From positions 33,477,001-33,541,000 of the forward strand of contig OX327683.1 of NCBI GenBank assembly GCA_946807835.1: a stretch of DNA of 64,000 bases, written 5' to 3'. The position numbers were made by a program, and so were the translations under genes. The stretch is from Ailanthus altissimus (Eukaryota > Streptophyta > Magnoliopsida > Sapindales > Simaroubaceae). The notes below the pieces were generated by a model. That model saw only the letters and a list, made by a program, of their open reading frames with translations. It was not told the DNA's origin and searched no databases. Numbering within the stretch: the first letter of the stretch is position 1; every line of letters starts with the position of its first letter. This document shows, in pieces, positions 24,120 to 36,693 of this stretch.

Positions 24120-24446
24120 ATGTATTATTCCATAGGTTTGCATTTACATTCTTTGCATCTGGTAAATGTATTTGACATTTTTATTGGCCCGAAAGCCGTT
24201 ATTTGCTCAAATAATTTATTTTATGATAACACCAGAGGTATAAACTCTCAAACACATGATTCTAGATTTCTCCTTTTTCCTCTCTCTTTTTATGTGGGTC
24301 TGATTGAAACACATGTTTTCAGCGAGTGTACTCTTAAATATTTACAACTGTATATATCTTTCTTCAGCTGTCGCATTTGGAAGACCATAATGCCAAAAGC
24401 AAAGGAATTGCGCGTGAATGGGTTAAGAGGTTCTTGTAATATATAA
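24120..24446 (+). other. Exon-like fragment, unidentified
   Basis: TTTCTTCAG at 24358-24366 could be a splice acceptor. It would open a short coding end reading LSHLEDHNAKSKGIAREWVK then RFL and a stop (about 24367-24439). The segment just upstream is intron-like, preceded by GATAACACCAGAG|GTATAA. This looks like the last exon of a gene or processed fragment, but I cannot name the protein and no start or upstream exons are convincing. Confidence 0.25.
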
Positions 24447-26024
24447 AACAAATGCATAAATGCACTCACCTACTGTCAGCTTGGAAGGCAGAGAGGAAGC
24501 CCTTTCTATAATTTACTCTTCTAGCAGGGCAATTGAATGAGTTGTAGTAAAGATGGAGCTGACGCTTACAAGTAAACTTGCATCAGACTGGAATGCTGTT
24601 AGGTGTCATTTAATTTGTCTGCCCGGCTGACATGTGTAAATATAGCTAGAGATTGTGTAGGTCCTAAATGTTTTTGGATCTTTGACTACTTCCTTGAGTA
24701 CAGGGTCAAATTCAGGATTAGTAGTAAACTTGTGTGGGGTTATTACTCCCATATATCTAAGTAGTTGGGATAGGATATAGTACTTGGTTAGAATGAAAAG
24801 AGACCTTGGTGTAAGCAATACTGGAGGCAAACGCACACACTTAAGTGCTACGCACTGATGATAAAAATTGTGATCGAACGGTTTTATTTCACAGCAATTA
24901 CAATGTCATGCAGTTATGATAATGTCCAGGGACACCAGGTGTTCGAATGATCTTAAAGAGAATCATTGAACAATTAAATGTTTTTTGTTAACCCTTTACC
25001 TGGGCTAAGTTGGGTTAAATTGGCAAGAAGAAGAAGAAGATTGGGATAGTGCTCAAGGAAACAATCCTGGAGCACCATCAGGGCTTACAAATTAATATGA
25101 GTTGGTGAGAATTAAATCATGAAATGAAAAATGAGCCTTCCACTGAGCAAGGACTGATCAGCCAAGTATTCTTCTAAATCCTGGCTTCCTTGTAACACTA
25201 AGAAGTGTGAGCTATTTTTAAACATTCATCTTTCGTCCAAAAACACATCAACCAAAGATGAATTGTAAATTCGGACTTACGTATGTATTGGGTCCATTTC
25301 ATATGTGCGAGAAATAATTTATATCATATTGGGGGTAAGCTAAGAATTACCACAAGGCCTTTCCACATGAAGCATTTATTACAATGTAAATATTTTGGTC
25401 TCTGACAATTCATGATTTTATAATAACCTTTTTTTTAGTTTTATCATTTTCTTAGTACGTCGTCCATTCTACCTCAAATGCTCTCTAGCATTAGAGTTTT
25501 AATTTTCGATATCTAACTATAGTAGATATGAACTTGAAAAACTTTTTTCATTAACTATCAGAGAATTTAATTTGATAAGAATATTAGACCATCAGTTTTA
25601 GGGTTCGGGTAATGATTCATAAACCAACTACTCAAGCTTTTTGAAATTTAAGATTTGCTCTACGATAAGTGTCCTCTCCTTTGCTTAAGTACCTTGATGC
25701 ACAAATCTTTACATGTAATATTTAGCTTTTTGTTTCCCGCTATCTACGTTAGCTTTGGTTCAGGTGGCAACATTTCCATTAAAAGAAGGAGATAGAACAC
25801 GCAAAGGAAATGATTTTCTAATGATATGCACTAAGTAGGAAAACATAACGATGTAACAAGAAGATCCCACAGCTGAAAACATAAGCAGAGATTTTAAAAC
25901 AAAGTAGATGAACCATCCCACGACGGACCATTAACTGACTGACCTTAACATAGCAAACACTCAAGCAGGCAAAAAACGTAAACAGCAAGTAATGAAACCC
26001 TAGATACTAAAAGCTCCATCCATT
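24447..26024. other. Intergenic, no gene recognised
   Basis: Composition is closer to genic DNA than the first 20 kb. A (GAA)n-like AAGAAGAAGAAGAAG run lies near 25025. The minus-strand open frame at 24606-24836 shows no known domain. Confidence 0.4.
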
Positions 26025-26444
26025 TCAAGGGAAAGGAAGAACCCCAGTACCAGTACCACCACCAACTCCACCACCAACGCCACCGCCAACACCACCGCCA
26101 ACTCCCCCACCCAGGCCACCCGAGCCCCCAACACCACCTAACCCACTTGCACCACCGAGTCCACCAAGCCCCCCAACTCCGCCAATTCCTCCGACTCCTC
26201 CAGCACCACCGAGCCCAGTAATTCCACCAACACCTCCAACTCCTCCAAATGGAAGCCCGTTACCGCCAACTCCAGAGAAGCCACCAACGCCGCCGTACGT
26301 GAGGAAGTTCTTTTGATCATCAAGACCGGCACCAGTGGGCGAATTTTTCTCAGTATTATGAACTACATTACTAGGCATGTTTCTTGCACTAGTTTGAACC
26401 GCTACTAGAGCAAGAAGCATGATACTGACAAGCCACTTCGCCAT
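26025..26444 (-). CDS. Secreted glycine-rich protein 1
   Basis: Intronless, 139 residues. Residues 1-20 (MAKWLVSIMLLALVAVQTSA) are a signal peptide. A short non-repetitive segment follows, ending in GLDDQKNFLTYGGVGG. The rest is glycine-rich with GGxGG, GGVGG and GLGG repeats and finishes GVLPFP. The acidic-polar DQKNF(L)xYGG segment is shared with the paralogue at 28994, so it is a conserved element rather than random repeat. Such proteins are usually placed in the cell wall or extracellular matrix, and some bind wall-associated kinases; the specific role here is unknown. The +1 and antisense open frames over the repeat are artefacts of low complexity. Confidence 0.9.
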   Translation of the reverse strand: MAKWLVSIMLLALVAVQTSARNMPSNVVHNTEKNSPTGAGLDDQKNFLTYGGVGGFSGVGGNGLPFGGVGGVGGITGLGGAGGVGGIGGVGGLGGLGGASGLGGVGGSGGLGGGVGGGVGGGVGGGVGGGTGTGVLPFP

Positions 26445-26530
26445 CTCTCTGATTTTTTAATCTCCCTCTCTTTTACTATTACTATGATTGTTTTTTCTTA
26501 CTGTACACGAGCTATGCTGGGGGAGTCTCC

Positions 26531-26537
26531 TTTTATA
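26531..26537 (-). promoter_or_regulatory. TATA box of glycine-rich protein gene 1
   Basis: TATAAAA on the minus strand, 87 bases upstream of the ATG, predicts a leader of about 55-60 bases. Confidence 0.75.
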
Positions 26538-26544
26538 GGCGAAA

Positions 26545-28993
26545 AGGGTATTAGGGGACAGTTGTGTGCAGTAAATGGAATTGAATGCGGCCAGGGCACT
26601 GAGCCTTGCTATTCCAAAAATAGATTTCCAAGGCTTAGTGTTTAGAGTGTTAGGGTTGGTCGTATTGGTTTAAACAGTTTCCCAACTGTTGTGTTAGCTA
26701 GTTAAATGCTTGAGACTAGTCGTTGAAAAAGTGTTACTACAATGAATTGACAATCAAATATCACATGCAGCCAGGTGATGACACATGTTGTGTTTTTTTT
26801 TTAATTTTGGGCTAGGGATGTGGGTAAGAAGAGAAGATATGTCCAACCAATCAAGTAATTACATTTGGTTGGAAGACTACATGTTACCTTTGGCAGAGTT
26901 TGAATGGCAATGGCTGATAGTGATAGTATTAGTGAATTAGGGATAGTATAATTTTTATTCAATAAGTTCAGAACGTAAAGATATATCACTTGTACTGAAA
27001 AAGATTAATTGCTTATAGGAAAATTGATAATTTAATTATCCCATAAATTCTTAATTTTTTATAAAAAATTCTATTAAAATTAATTTTTTTTAAAATAAAC
27101 ATATGTTTCATAATATTATAAATTTTACATTAAAAATAAAAAATATTAAATTTTCATTTTCATTTTTCTCTAAAAATGAAAATTTATTTTTCTCATATTT
27201 AGTGAGAACAAAATTTAGATTCGGATTCAAATTTCACTTAATCCAAACTTAAATTCAGATTTTTAGAGAGTTTATGAAATTTAAATTACACTCAATTTTT
27301 TCAAGCGCATATCAGGTTTTAATTTTAATCTGGGCCAAATTCAAGTGTTTGAAAGCCGAATTTACACCCAAATTTTTTAGTAGATATTTAGATTTCACTT
27401 TCATTTAAAAGTGATTATAGAGAATTCACTTCGAGAGCATTAAATAGTTTACCAAAATAGACAATAAAAATGATAATATAAGAAGATTGTCATCATCTTG
27501 TATTATTGCTAATAATATTAGTATATATTACGAATGTTGTATCCACTTGTTGTATTATTACTAATAACATATTAATAACATTAGGAATGTTGTATCTGAC
27601 TGATTAGGAAATGAGTTTGGGGACATGTGACAGAATCACAATACCTGTCAAAGACAAGTGTTTGTTTATTGTGCGAATTATGAAGGGAAATAGTGAGTTG
27701 AGAATCGAGATTTGCGAATTGACTTGATTCAACGCCGGTTTCGGCCGGGTTTATTCGGGTCAAAAAAAATTTGAATCCAGGAAAAAAAAAAAAGGGTACA
27801 ATCTGCACTATAAAAAAATCAGATTTTTGTTTTTTTTTTTTATTTGAATTTTTGAATTTCTATGAATCTGGATTTGGGTATGGCCCTTTTTGTCATCCCC
27901 ACCTACATCTAAACCAGCCCCAGACCCGCTCTTTCCAACGCACCGCCACTCTATCAACCCACCCCTCACCGCAGAACTGCTCCACCACCCCTCCTTTAAT
28001 CCCATCACCAATATGGGAGAAAGAAAAATAAATTAAAAAATTAATGTGTTATTGTTAAATGATAATTTGATAATTGATGGTATTGTTGGGATGATGGGTG
28101 ATATTGTTGGAATGATAGCTTGATAATTAATGATATTACGTGAAGGTGATTTTATAGTTTTAATTTGTTATTTTTATAATTATTTTAAATTTTGTTCTTT
28201 TTAGTTTTTTTAAGTTGTAATTTTAGACCAACCAAGATGATTTACTCTCATTTTTAACCACTATTTAATAACTCGGTAATTATTATTTAATTTTAAATTA
28301 AATTTTAATCATTACTAGTTATTATATTAATACATCTCATATCATGTCAGCTTAGGATAGAATGATAAAAGAATAAAAAAAATATTTCACAAAATTAAGA
28401 ACTATAATTTAAATTTTATAAAAAGATTTAAACTATCAATTTTTATTATTTATAACTTATATACAAAGAGAGGTGAGTGCAAACAACCTTGAGAATTAAA
28501 ATGTTGACACATTAAGGATAGCACTACAAACTTCTATAATCATATGTTCAACCTTGCATTGATAATATTATTATTCTTCAAAGTGATAATATATTTATCT
28601 AGTCTACAATTACAAACTGTGTGAATCAATTTTATTAGTATAAAAAATCTCAAATCTTGGTTAGTTGGTTAAGCATATGTAGCATATCATCACAAAAAGT
28701 CATTTTCGTAATTATTTTACAACTTTTATATTAATTATAACGCAAGGATCGCCTTTCAGGAAAAAGAAAAAGAACAAAATGATCTAATTTCTCTGCGAAT
28801 ATAGAAAAACACAAGCTCTAATTAACTTGAAAACCCCATAACAAGATGGATCATCACAAAATTATTATTTAAAACATGAAAAAACAAGGTCTAATACAGA
28901 TCAACTAATTAGAATAAGACTTACAAAAACAACCAACTGCCAGATACACTAAGAAGTACACAGAAAGCACATGAAATGAAATTAATCAAAACA
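26545..28993. other. Spacer between the two glycine-rich protein genes
   Basis: AT-rich. A pyrimidine/CCACC-rich stretch at about 27890-28010 is GC-richer and may be a decayed coding or leader segment, but frames on both strands lack known domains. A repeated GATAATTTGATAATTGATGG / GATAGCTTGATAATTAATGA lies at 28060-28140. Confidence 0.4.
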
Positions 28994-29395
28994 TCAAGGG
29001 TGGAGTAGACCACCACCACCACAGTCACCACTTCCACCCCCAAGGCCACCACCACCAAGGCCACCGCCGACACCACCCCCAAGGCCACCTCCAAGGCCAC
29101 CACCGCCACCAAGTCCTCCGATGCCACCAGCGTCCCCACCCAAGCCTCCAACTCCTCCTAATCCAGTTACACCACCGAGTCCACCAGCGACACCACCAAT
29201 TGCACCAACTCCACCCCCAATACCACCGAAGGCACCTCCCCCACCAGCACCAGCCAAGCCGCCAACGCCACCGTATGCAAGGAAGTTCTTTTGGTCATTG
29301 AGACCATTGCCATTGGGCTTGGGCACATCCCTAGAAGCTGTACTAGCTGGTATAATTGCTAGAGCAAGTAATATCACGACATAGCACCTTGCCAT
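28994..29395 (-). CDS. Secreted glycine-rich protein 2
   Basis: Intronless, 133 residues from the ATG at 29393-29395. The frame runs five codons further upstream, beginning with a non-ATG codon. Residues 1-21 (MARCYVVILLALAIIPASTA) are a signal peptide. The segment DVPKPNGNGLNDQKNFLAYGG matches the DQKNFLTYGG of paralogue 1. The glycine-rich part is broken by DCGGGG near the C-terminus and ends LLHP. The single mature-region cysteine (GDC) is absent from paralogue 1. Likely apoplastic or wall-associated. The pair shares strand, size, architecture and TATA placement, which indicates a tandem duplication about 3 kb apart. Confidence 0.9.
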   Translation of the reverse strand: MARCYVVILLALAIIPASTASRDVPKPNGNGLNDQKNFLAYGGVGGLAGAGGGGAFGGIGGGVGAIGGVAGGLGGVTGLGGVGGLGGDAGGIGGLGGGGGLGGGLGGGVGGGLGGGGLGGGSGDCGGGGLLHP

Positions 29396-29482
29396 TTCAA
29401 ACACTTCCACTAATAATACTATCTTTTACTGTATCTAAGGAAACGTACAAGCAGTTGAGCTAGTGTCAATGAATCTCGATCC

Positions 29483-29489
29483 ATTTATA
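29483..29489 (-). promoter_or_regulatory. TATA box of glycine-rich protein gene 2
   Basis: TATAAAT on the minus strand, 88 bases upstream of the ATG, is nearly the same distance as in paralogue 1. Confidence 0.7.
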
Positions 29490-30434
29490 AGACAAATCAA
29501 GTTGCTCGGGACAGTTGATAGTGTTAAATGACTTTGCAAGTGAGGACCATATCATCTCACCTTCTGCATTAACATTGGAGGTGATACAATATTCCTCAAA
29601 GCTGTAAAGAAATAATAACAACGAAAATAGAAAATTTATGACCAGCGGCGCGCATAATTTTTTGTGGAAAGAGTATTTAATTCTAAATACATATAAAAAT
29701 TTGTTTTAATCAATAATATTGCTCGTTATATTATATTAAATTATAAATTAATCAAATAATACTACGTTTTAATATCACTAATCCCATCATAAGCAATATT
29801 TTTTTATTAGAGATCATATATAGAGAAAAACGAATACACCTAATGTAAATTGGGCTTTTCCAGATAATGCTGACCATCTATATATTCTGCTGATTTATAT
29901 CTACTGTACAAAATTTTGTGTGGACACGATAACTTCTCCATATACAGATGGGTCTACAACGAGCGCCCATAATAAGATATTTTCCTTAATTACTGTGGAG
30001 CATGGAGTGAAATATTTGCAACTAGCTGGCTCATGACTGACAGAATGGGAAGTGTGTGAATATTTTTATGCAATTGGCTGTCAATGGATGGGTTGATATT
30101 GTTAAATGCTTTGTCGGATTGTTAGTTGAGCATTATTGCTCATTTGCTACATGAATCTAAGTAAAAATAAAAATGAAAAATAATTTTTATTAAAAAATGG
30201 TGTTTTAACTTATATATAATTCACGCTAAACTTGGAAGGAGTAGTCAGGAAATATGGTTGTACATGCATTTGAAACTTGGTCTCATAGATTACAACTTTA
30301 TCGAAATTAATAAAGTAAATAACTGAATGATTTCTATTCAAATTGAGTTTCTTATTTGCATTTCTATTCCATGTTCTCAACCAGCATTTCGGACCAGATA
30401 CATGTTAATCGCATAATTGTTATTGACTTAGAAT
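29490..30434. other. Upstream flank of glycine-rich protein gene 2
   Basis: AT-rich. No gene or repeat was recognised. Confidence 0.45.
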
Positions 30435-30712
30435 TGTTGGAATATGATCAATTTATGGTAACATATGATATTATTCTAGGATTGTGTCCCTTTTAAGCGA
30501 TGTATCTCTATTAAGAGTTGCATCTCTTATAAAGAGACATAGGAAGGGACATAAATTTTTTATTGGTAATTTTGAGTACTTATAAATAGGACCTCAAACA
30601 TCCCTCAAGAATATTAGTAAGAAATTCAAATTTACATGAGTTCAAGTTGGTGAGAGCTCTTGCATGAAACAACCAGCCTAACGGTGGTTAACATCTGTTC
30701 TAAAGATCAACA
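30435..30712 (+). mobile_element. LTR of a Ty1/copia-type element
   Basis: Starts TGTTGGAATATGATC and ends GATCAACA, giving TGTTG/CAACA inverted ends. Length is 278 bases. It contains a promoter-like TACTTATAAATAGGACC (TATA near 30580) followed by a leader. It is directly followed by a primer binding site, which fixes it as a 5' LTR. No 3' partner was found. Confidence 0.8.
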
Positions 30713-30713
30713 G

Positions 30714-30725
30714 TGATATCAGAGC
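30714..30725 (+). other. Retrotransposon primer binding site
   Basis: TGATATCAGAGC differs by one base from TGGTATCAGAGC, the sequence complementary to the 3' end of initiator methionine tRNA that primes many plant copia elements. Confidence 0.8.
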
Positions 30726-31687
30726 TTCGTGGTTATCATGCAAGATCAAGAATCTAGTTCTTCAAGCAAAATTTTGGAAATTGAATTAAGATTTGTTGCA
30801 AATTCAAGTTAAAAGAGTGTTCTAAACGTCAAGAGAGGTTAATTGCATCAAGAAACACTTAAATCCAACGTCCAAAAAGCCAGAAATGAGCAACTCTAGT
30901 GACTGGTTCGAGTTTTTCAACGAAGTTCACAGGCACGTGCATTACACGCAAGGTAGAGGTTAAAGACAAGTGGACTTGGAGCGCGTACGTGTCAAGCCAC
31001 GTCTTACCCACTTTTAATCCATGCTTTGACCTACGTCTTGGAGATCTGACCCGAACTGGATTATCACGCAGTGAGTCGACCCTTTTAGCTATCGCGAGTT
31101 AAACTGAGATCCCAGACTTTCTATAGGGGTTCAACAAATTTCTAAGGCCAAGCATTTAATTCAAGGGAACATAGAAGAAAGACTTTTTAGAAATTTTTGG
31201 GCTACTTCACCGACACATTTAACACAGACGAATCAACAGCCTTATCTGAAACAGACACCTCATCCATAACAAGCAGAAACCTACTAAAAAACCAAGGTTG
31301 CAACTGCATGACCATTTTCTACCCGTCTCAACAGCAAATTCACCAAGAAAAAAAATCCCCACCAAGCCACTTAAACTATAACTGCCCCGAAGATTTCAAA
31401 TTAAGCGCATAGGATTCTGAAAGGCATCCTGCTAATAAGTCTTAAGAGTAAGAAATTTAATAAATAATCTGAGCTTAGCATTCGAACGATGCGATTACAC
31501 AATGGAATCATCAACCCCCAAATATCATCAACAGGGTCAATGTCGATGGAGAAGGTTTGCCACAATAAATCCACTTCATCCATAATAGGACATAACAAGC
31601 AAAAAAATTTCTGAACTAATCAACCATAATTCAAAAATAAATACAAAGAGCCATGAAGAAGACGATATTTCGATCCTAGAGAAAACC
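30726..31687 (+). mobile_element. Leader and decayed gag start of the LTR element
   Basis: After the primer binding site comes a leader, then an ATG at 30886 opening MSNSSDWFEFFNEVHRHVHY and stopping soon after. The rest shows several short open frames with no retroviral domain I can recognise. The downstream pol and 3' LTR are missing, so this is a truncated insertion. The right boundary is set by the next repeat, not by an identified element end. Confidence 0.45.
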
Positions 31688-31978
31688 CTAGGACACTAGA
31701 TAAAAACATTTTGAAGTGTACAAATTTTATTACATATATCTCATTATAAATACAATTGTCAGAAAATAATCTTAGGTGACTAGATAAAAATACCTTTTTT
31801 CAAAGTGTATAAATTTCGTTACAATTATCTCATTACATATTCTTCATTATAAATACAATTGTCAAACTATAACCTTGGGAGACTAGATAAAATTATTTTT
31901 TTTAAGTGTACAAATTTCATTACAATTGTCTTATTATATATATTTAATTCAAATACAATAATCAAACTATAACTGCAG
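31688..31978. repeat. Three-copy tandem repeat, about 95-105-bp unit
   Basis: Each unit reads ACTAGATAAAA, a T-rich stretch, AGTGTACAAATTTCATTACA or a variant, TCTCATTA, then AAATACAATTGTCA with an AACTATAAC or AATAATC tail. Units start near 31697, 31778 and 31881. Confidence 0.85.
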
Positions 31979-34869
31979 ATCTACCAAATTATAACTGCGC
32001 AACTATGAAACTCTAACTGTATCTAAATTGAAAAAAAAAAAAAAAACAACTTCCTGGTCCCTCTCGCTGTCTCTAAATTAGAGAAAAATCAAACTATATC
32101 TATCTCTGAATTGGAGAAAATGCACCCCCCCCCAAATCTTAAATCTTTAACTTTTAAGTTAACGAGTGTATAGACATCACCGCTTAGACAATACAACTGG
32201 TGTCATAAAATACTTTTTGATAACAATAAGCAGTAGATTTCTTCCTTTTAATTTTTTTTTTTTTACAGTGATGGCTATGATATGACTTGCCCATAAGTGG
32301 AGTAAAAAGTAACTTGTGCTTCTAATTTTGAAGCCCAAGTTTGAGACCAGGTCAGACTCTGCATAATTGTAAATTATCCATAAATTTTGGATAAAAAATT
32401 CTAAAATGTGTTATAACAACAATGTTATAAAAATCATATGTTATAAAATATTTGATGGAAAAATATTAGGATTTTGCATTTACTTAAATGACCTTATAGT
32501 AAAGGGCTTGCAGTACATTTTTCTATTAAAGTGGAGTTTCTAAATTAGATTCTCCTCTCTCCCCCAAGTGAAAAATATATATATTAAGATTCAAAAAAAA
32601 AAATTGTGATGGATATAATATGATGACAGTCTAATTCAAGCATTTAAAGAAAATGATGCACTTGTTATCATAGTTTGGTGGTATAAAGTTTATTTTTCTA
32701 CTTTTATATTCTCACAAAATTAATGGCTCATACTCATAAAATATTTATTTTGTTTTTAAATTACATATTTTAATCTCTATTTAATCTTCATTTCATTAAT
32801 ATTACATTGCTTATGTAAATTATTTAAATATTTTATGAGAGATGGGTTGATTTTTTATTTAATTTTTTAATTTATTTTCTTCACTTGATGGATATTGATA
32901 GCTATTTTGTTTTACATTTTTTTTTCTCTTTTTATGTTTAATATGTTATTGGCTTAGTTAATTAGCAAATTAACTTATCTTAAAACCATAATATGCTAAT
33001 ATAAATTAATTTGTAATACGTGTTCTTAAATCTTAAATCAAACTTAAGAAAAACTTTTTTTTAATTAGGTTGTTTTGTAATTATGTTACTTAGTGTTTGT
33101 GTTAACTATTTATGAGATGCTTTTATTAGTTGTAACTTGAAAATAAATTTAACTTTGACTATAAGATTTTTATTGAATTTTAATTTGTGATATGATTTTG
33201 ATTACTATATTTTATAAATTTAATTTAAAATTAATGTTATAATTTTATATTTTTTATTATATTAATTTACTTGCCACTTAAAATCTATAGTTAATCTATT
33301 GTAGATTTGATAAGAAGTATATATTTGTTAGAACGGATTTAGTAATGAAACTTTAAACTTGTAATGAATTTAAAAAAAATTTGATATCTCATTTTTTAAA
33401 TGAATGCAAATATAAATTTAAAAATATCTATCTCAAACTCAATTCGTTGTCATCCTTAGCATTACTCAAGTTATTCTCACAACTCTTTACTTAATAGTGC
33501 ATGTCTTCAAGAAAGCAAAAAAAAAAATGATAATAGTTGAAGCAAGAACACAAAGTATTTTTTATTTTAAGTTCTAAAGAATTTACATGGGACCAGTGTG
33601 TTATCTTATTCCTATGCTTAATAAAATTTTGTTATACATATATTTATTTCCAAAAAGAATTATTTTTATTTTTATCTTAATTTAATTATTAGATATTTAA
33701 TGTTTTCTAAATATTTGATTTCATCTTTTCTATTATTAATTATTATTAAATTAAAAAAATTATCATTTATGTTTATAAAAAAAAACGTATTCGAATATTT
33801 TTAAAAAAATTATAAATTTAATTAATAAAAACAAGACAAAAAAAAAGGATGAAACTAATAATTTTCTTTATTTTAAAATAATCTAAATATGTCACAAGTT
33901 AAAATCTTTTTGGACGGTCTCAATCGAGCCATCCCATTCATTTTTCAAAGTTATATCAATAGCAATCTAGATTCTTGCGCCTGGCTCAGGATAAGCACTC
34001 TCTCTCATCGGGTTAGCATCTTTAGGACGCACCACATTTACTTCAAACTCTCGACACTCGACTTACACCAAGAAGTTAAACCTTCAGCTGCAACGTATTA
34101 ATACTTAACGCGTATTAATACTTAACGTAGAAAATCAAATCTAGAAATCCAGTTACAATAATACGAACCCTTATTGCCCATAACTCGTTTATTTATCATT
34201 AAAGAAATTAATTTTTATTTTGAGCCTCTAAAATTGTCTATAAATATGTTCATCTAAAATTTATATAAATTAAAAAATCACTTAAATAAATTTGTGCGGT
34301 ATTTTTTATAAAATTTTTCGAACTAATGAATCAAATTGAAAAATAAATATTCTCCAATAATTTTATATACATTTGGTTTTTTATTACAACAATGTTAATT
34401 TTTCTTTAATATATTTTAGCTGATAATATTTAGTTTTAAATCTGTCTGCTAAATTCACAGATAAATATTTTTTCTATATATTTATTTATTCTCTAAAAAC
34501 GATGAAAACTCTTAAGCAAGGTGAGAACGGGTATGAGATTGAGCGCTGCTGGTTTAACATATCCTTCTTCCGAATTATCCGCAAGCCATCATCGGTTTTG
34601 CTTTGCTGGCTGGTCCTACAGCATGTATTATTTTAAACAGAAATGCAAGACCCATAAGTTTCGAACAATAATTACCTCCATCATCTATCGATTTTCTTTT
34701 TTCTTTATCCTGTTTTGGTGTAAACATTTTTATGTAAAGACCTAAAGACTGACATCACAATAGCAGAAGGATCACATTCGTCATGTGGAACTTAGCTTGG
34801 AGTCAGAAAAGGTGACGAGAGTGTTGGAATATATATAGAGAAAAATAACCAATATTAAAACAAATAAAT
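31979..34869. other. AT-rich intergenic DNA
   Basis: Poly(A) at about 32030, a C-run near 32126 and long AT tracts. Small islands at 33890-34110 and 34500-34740 are less AT-rich, but their plus-strand frames match nothing I know. Confidence 0.45.
34094..34127. repeat. Perfect 17-bp tandem duplication
   Basis: CGTATTAATACTTAACG occurs twice back to back. ATTAAT within it is itself a palindrome. Confidence 0.9.
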
Positions 34870-36085
34870 AAGAAAAAAAAAGATATTTTAATCTCTTATT
34901 TTACGGGTATATATCAACTTAATATTTTATGTTATAATAATTATTACATTAATTCTTACTGTTAAAAATTTATTGTTAAATATTTACTTTTTAAGAGCAA
35001 AATAATATTTTTATTATTTTTAAAATAAAATTGTCAAATGTCAATTTAAAAAGTAAAAAATGACATGTCATAATATTATAAGTTAACGATGACACGTGCC
35101 ATTATGTAATTAGTTAATATTTGTAATAAATATTTTTTTAAAAAAATAAATATTTTTAAAAATAATTTAATAAATATATTTTTAATAGTAATTTAATAAA
35201 TATATTTTTAATAAAATGACATGTGTCATAATATGATTAGTTACAATGACACGTGTTATCATATAATTGATTAATATTTTTAATTATATATTTTTTAAGA
35301 AATAATATTATTAAAAGTAAATTACTAAATATATTTTTAATAAAGGGACACGTGTTATCATATAATTTGTTTGTATTTAAAATAAATTATATAATAATTA
35401 GTTAATATATTTATAGCCTATTGTCGCTGAAAAATGACGACCAGCCGACCGCTATTTTTTTGCGATGGTGGGATACTAATAAAAGTCAATTTTTACATCA
35501 TTAGACTCTATTTTTCTTAATCTACACAACGGTGGAGTATTTTTTTATCCAAAAAAAATGCTCAAAATGGTTGTGGAGGGGCGGCGGTCACCGCTGCTAG
35601 CCTTCAAATGGGAGGGGGGGAGGGGTGAGATGACTTGCATCACTCCTACCTGCCGATCTATCTATAGGTGAGAGCAGTACAAATCACCCTCCGTTTGACT
35701 GCAAGCGGCGGTGGCCACCACCCTCTATCATTTTTGGTCTTTTTCTTTTTTTTTTTTTGGTAAAAATTGACCTCACTATTGTATAAATTAAAAAAAAAAT
35801 AGAGTTTAATAATATAAAATTAAATAAATTTTATTGTCGAATTGTTGCTAGAAACGGCTACCCTTTTTTGACAACAGTGACAATTCTATTTTTAATTTAA
35901 TTTAATTTTAAAAATATTTAATAAAAAATTAAACTAATTAAGTAATAACACATATCATGTGATTGGTAGACATTTGGTTAAGGGTATTATAAAAAAAAAT
36001 TTTAAAAATAAATATTTAACAGCAAATATGGGAGACTAAATTGATATATATTCTTAAAATAAAATATTAAAATATTATTTTCCTA
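34870..36085. mobile_element. Long inverted-repeat non-autonomous element C
   Basis: Outer arms pair imperfectly: TATATATCAACTTAATATTT near 34907 against ACTAAATTGATATATATTCT near 36032, and AATTTATTGTTAAATATTTA near 34967 against its counterpart near 36005. Inner arms carry the family motif (ATCATTAGACTCTATTTTTC, about 35497, and AAATAGAGTTTAATAATATA, about 35798). The centre is GC-rich (GGGCGGCGGTCACCGCTGCT at 35579-35598, GCAAGCGGCGGTGGCCACCA near 35702). Repeated ACACGTGTTATCATATAATT-type blocks lie in the left arm (35250-35370). No protein is encoded. Confidence 0.75.
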
Positions 36086-36348
36086 ATAAATAATTTATTT
36101 TGCGGCCAATGCTAAGTTTCCTCCGTGACTGGCTAGAATAATAGAATATGAATTAATCTAAATCTTAGACGACTTTGCCGATAATGCCGTTTTTCTTATT
36201 ATTGTAGTTCGAGAATTGCTCTACTTAATTCATCTACAAATGCAACGCAAACAAAACCCCCTAAAACACTGGGTCACCCATTGGCCTGTTCAAATTCTTA
36301 TTGGCCACCAAATTCAGACAAAACCGCCGAGCGAAGCACGTTATGAAA

Positions 36349-36417
36349 CCACGTGTAATTTCTATGTTCACATTCTTGCATTTCACTCTTTTCTTTCTTA
36401 ATAATAACTTTATATAA
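36349..36417 (+). promoter_or_regulatory. ABRE/G-box and TATA box of the LEA-like gene
   Basis: CCACGTGT at 36349-36356 is a G-box/ABRE core. TATATAA at 36411-36417 lies about 90 bases upstream of the ATG. A GCACGTTA motif sits just upstream at about 36336, which could act as a coupling or second ABRE-like site. This arrangement is typical of ABA- and seed-responsive genes. Confidence 0.6.
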
Positions 36418-36507
36418 ATTCCAAGGCGTGCAAGTATATTAAACAAATTCAAAAGCATTGAAGCCCTTTCTATCAACCTCTGTTTGACAATTAAGAACAT
36501 TAAGGAA

Positions 36508-36653
36508 ATGGCTAGGATGTTTCTTACGGCATCGCCTATCCTTCCAAAGTGCTACAAAGCTAAAGTGATAGTGTCAAATAATCCATGGAGCTCCAGGGTT
36601 TTATTGCCAGTTAGGCAAATCCATGTGAGTCACCCTACTTCCTATTGTTAATG

Positions 36654-36693
<40 letters not shown>

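Noticed and set aside
24606..24836. Minus-strand 76-codon frame
   Set aside because: No known domain, no splice or promoter context; kept as unassigned DNA.
29121..29384. Proline-rich plus-strand open frame over glycine-rich gene 2
   Set aside because: It is the antisense shadow of GGN repeats (CCN), with no signal peptide or promoter on that strand.
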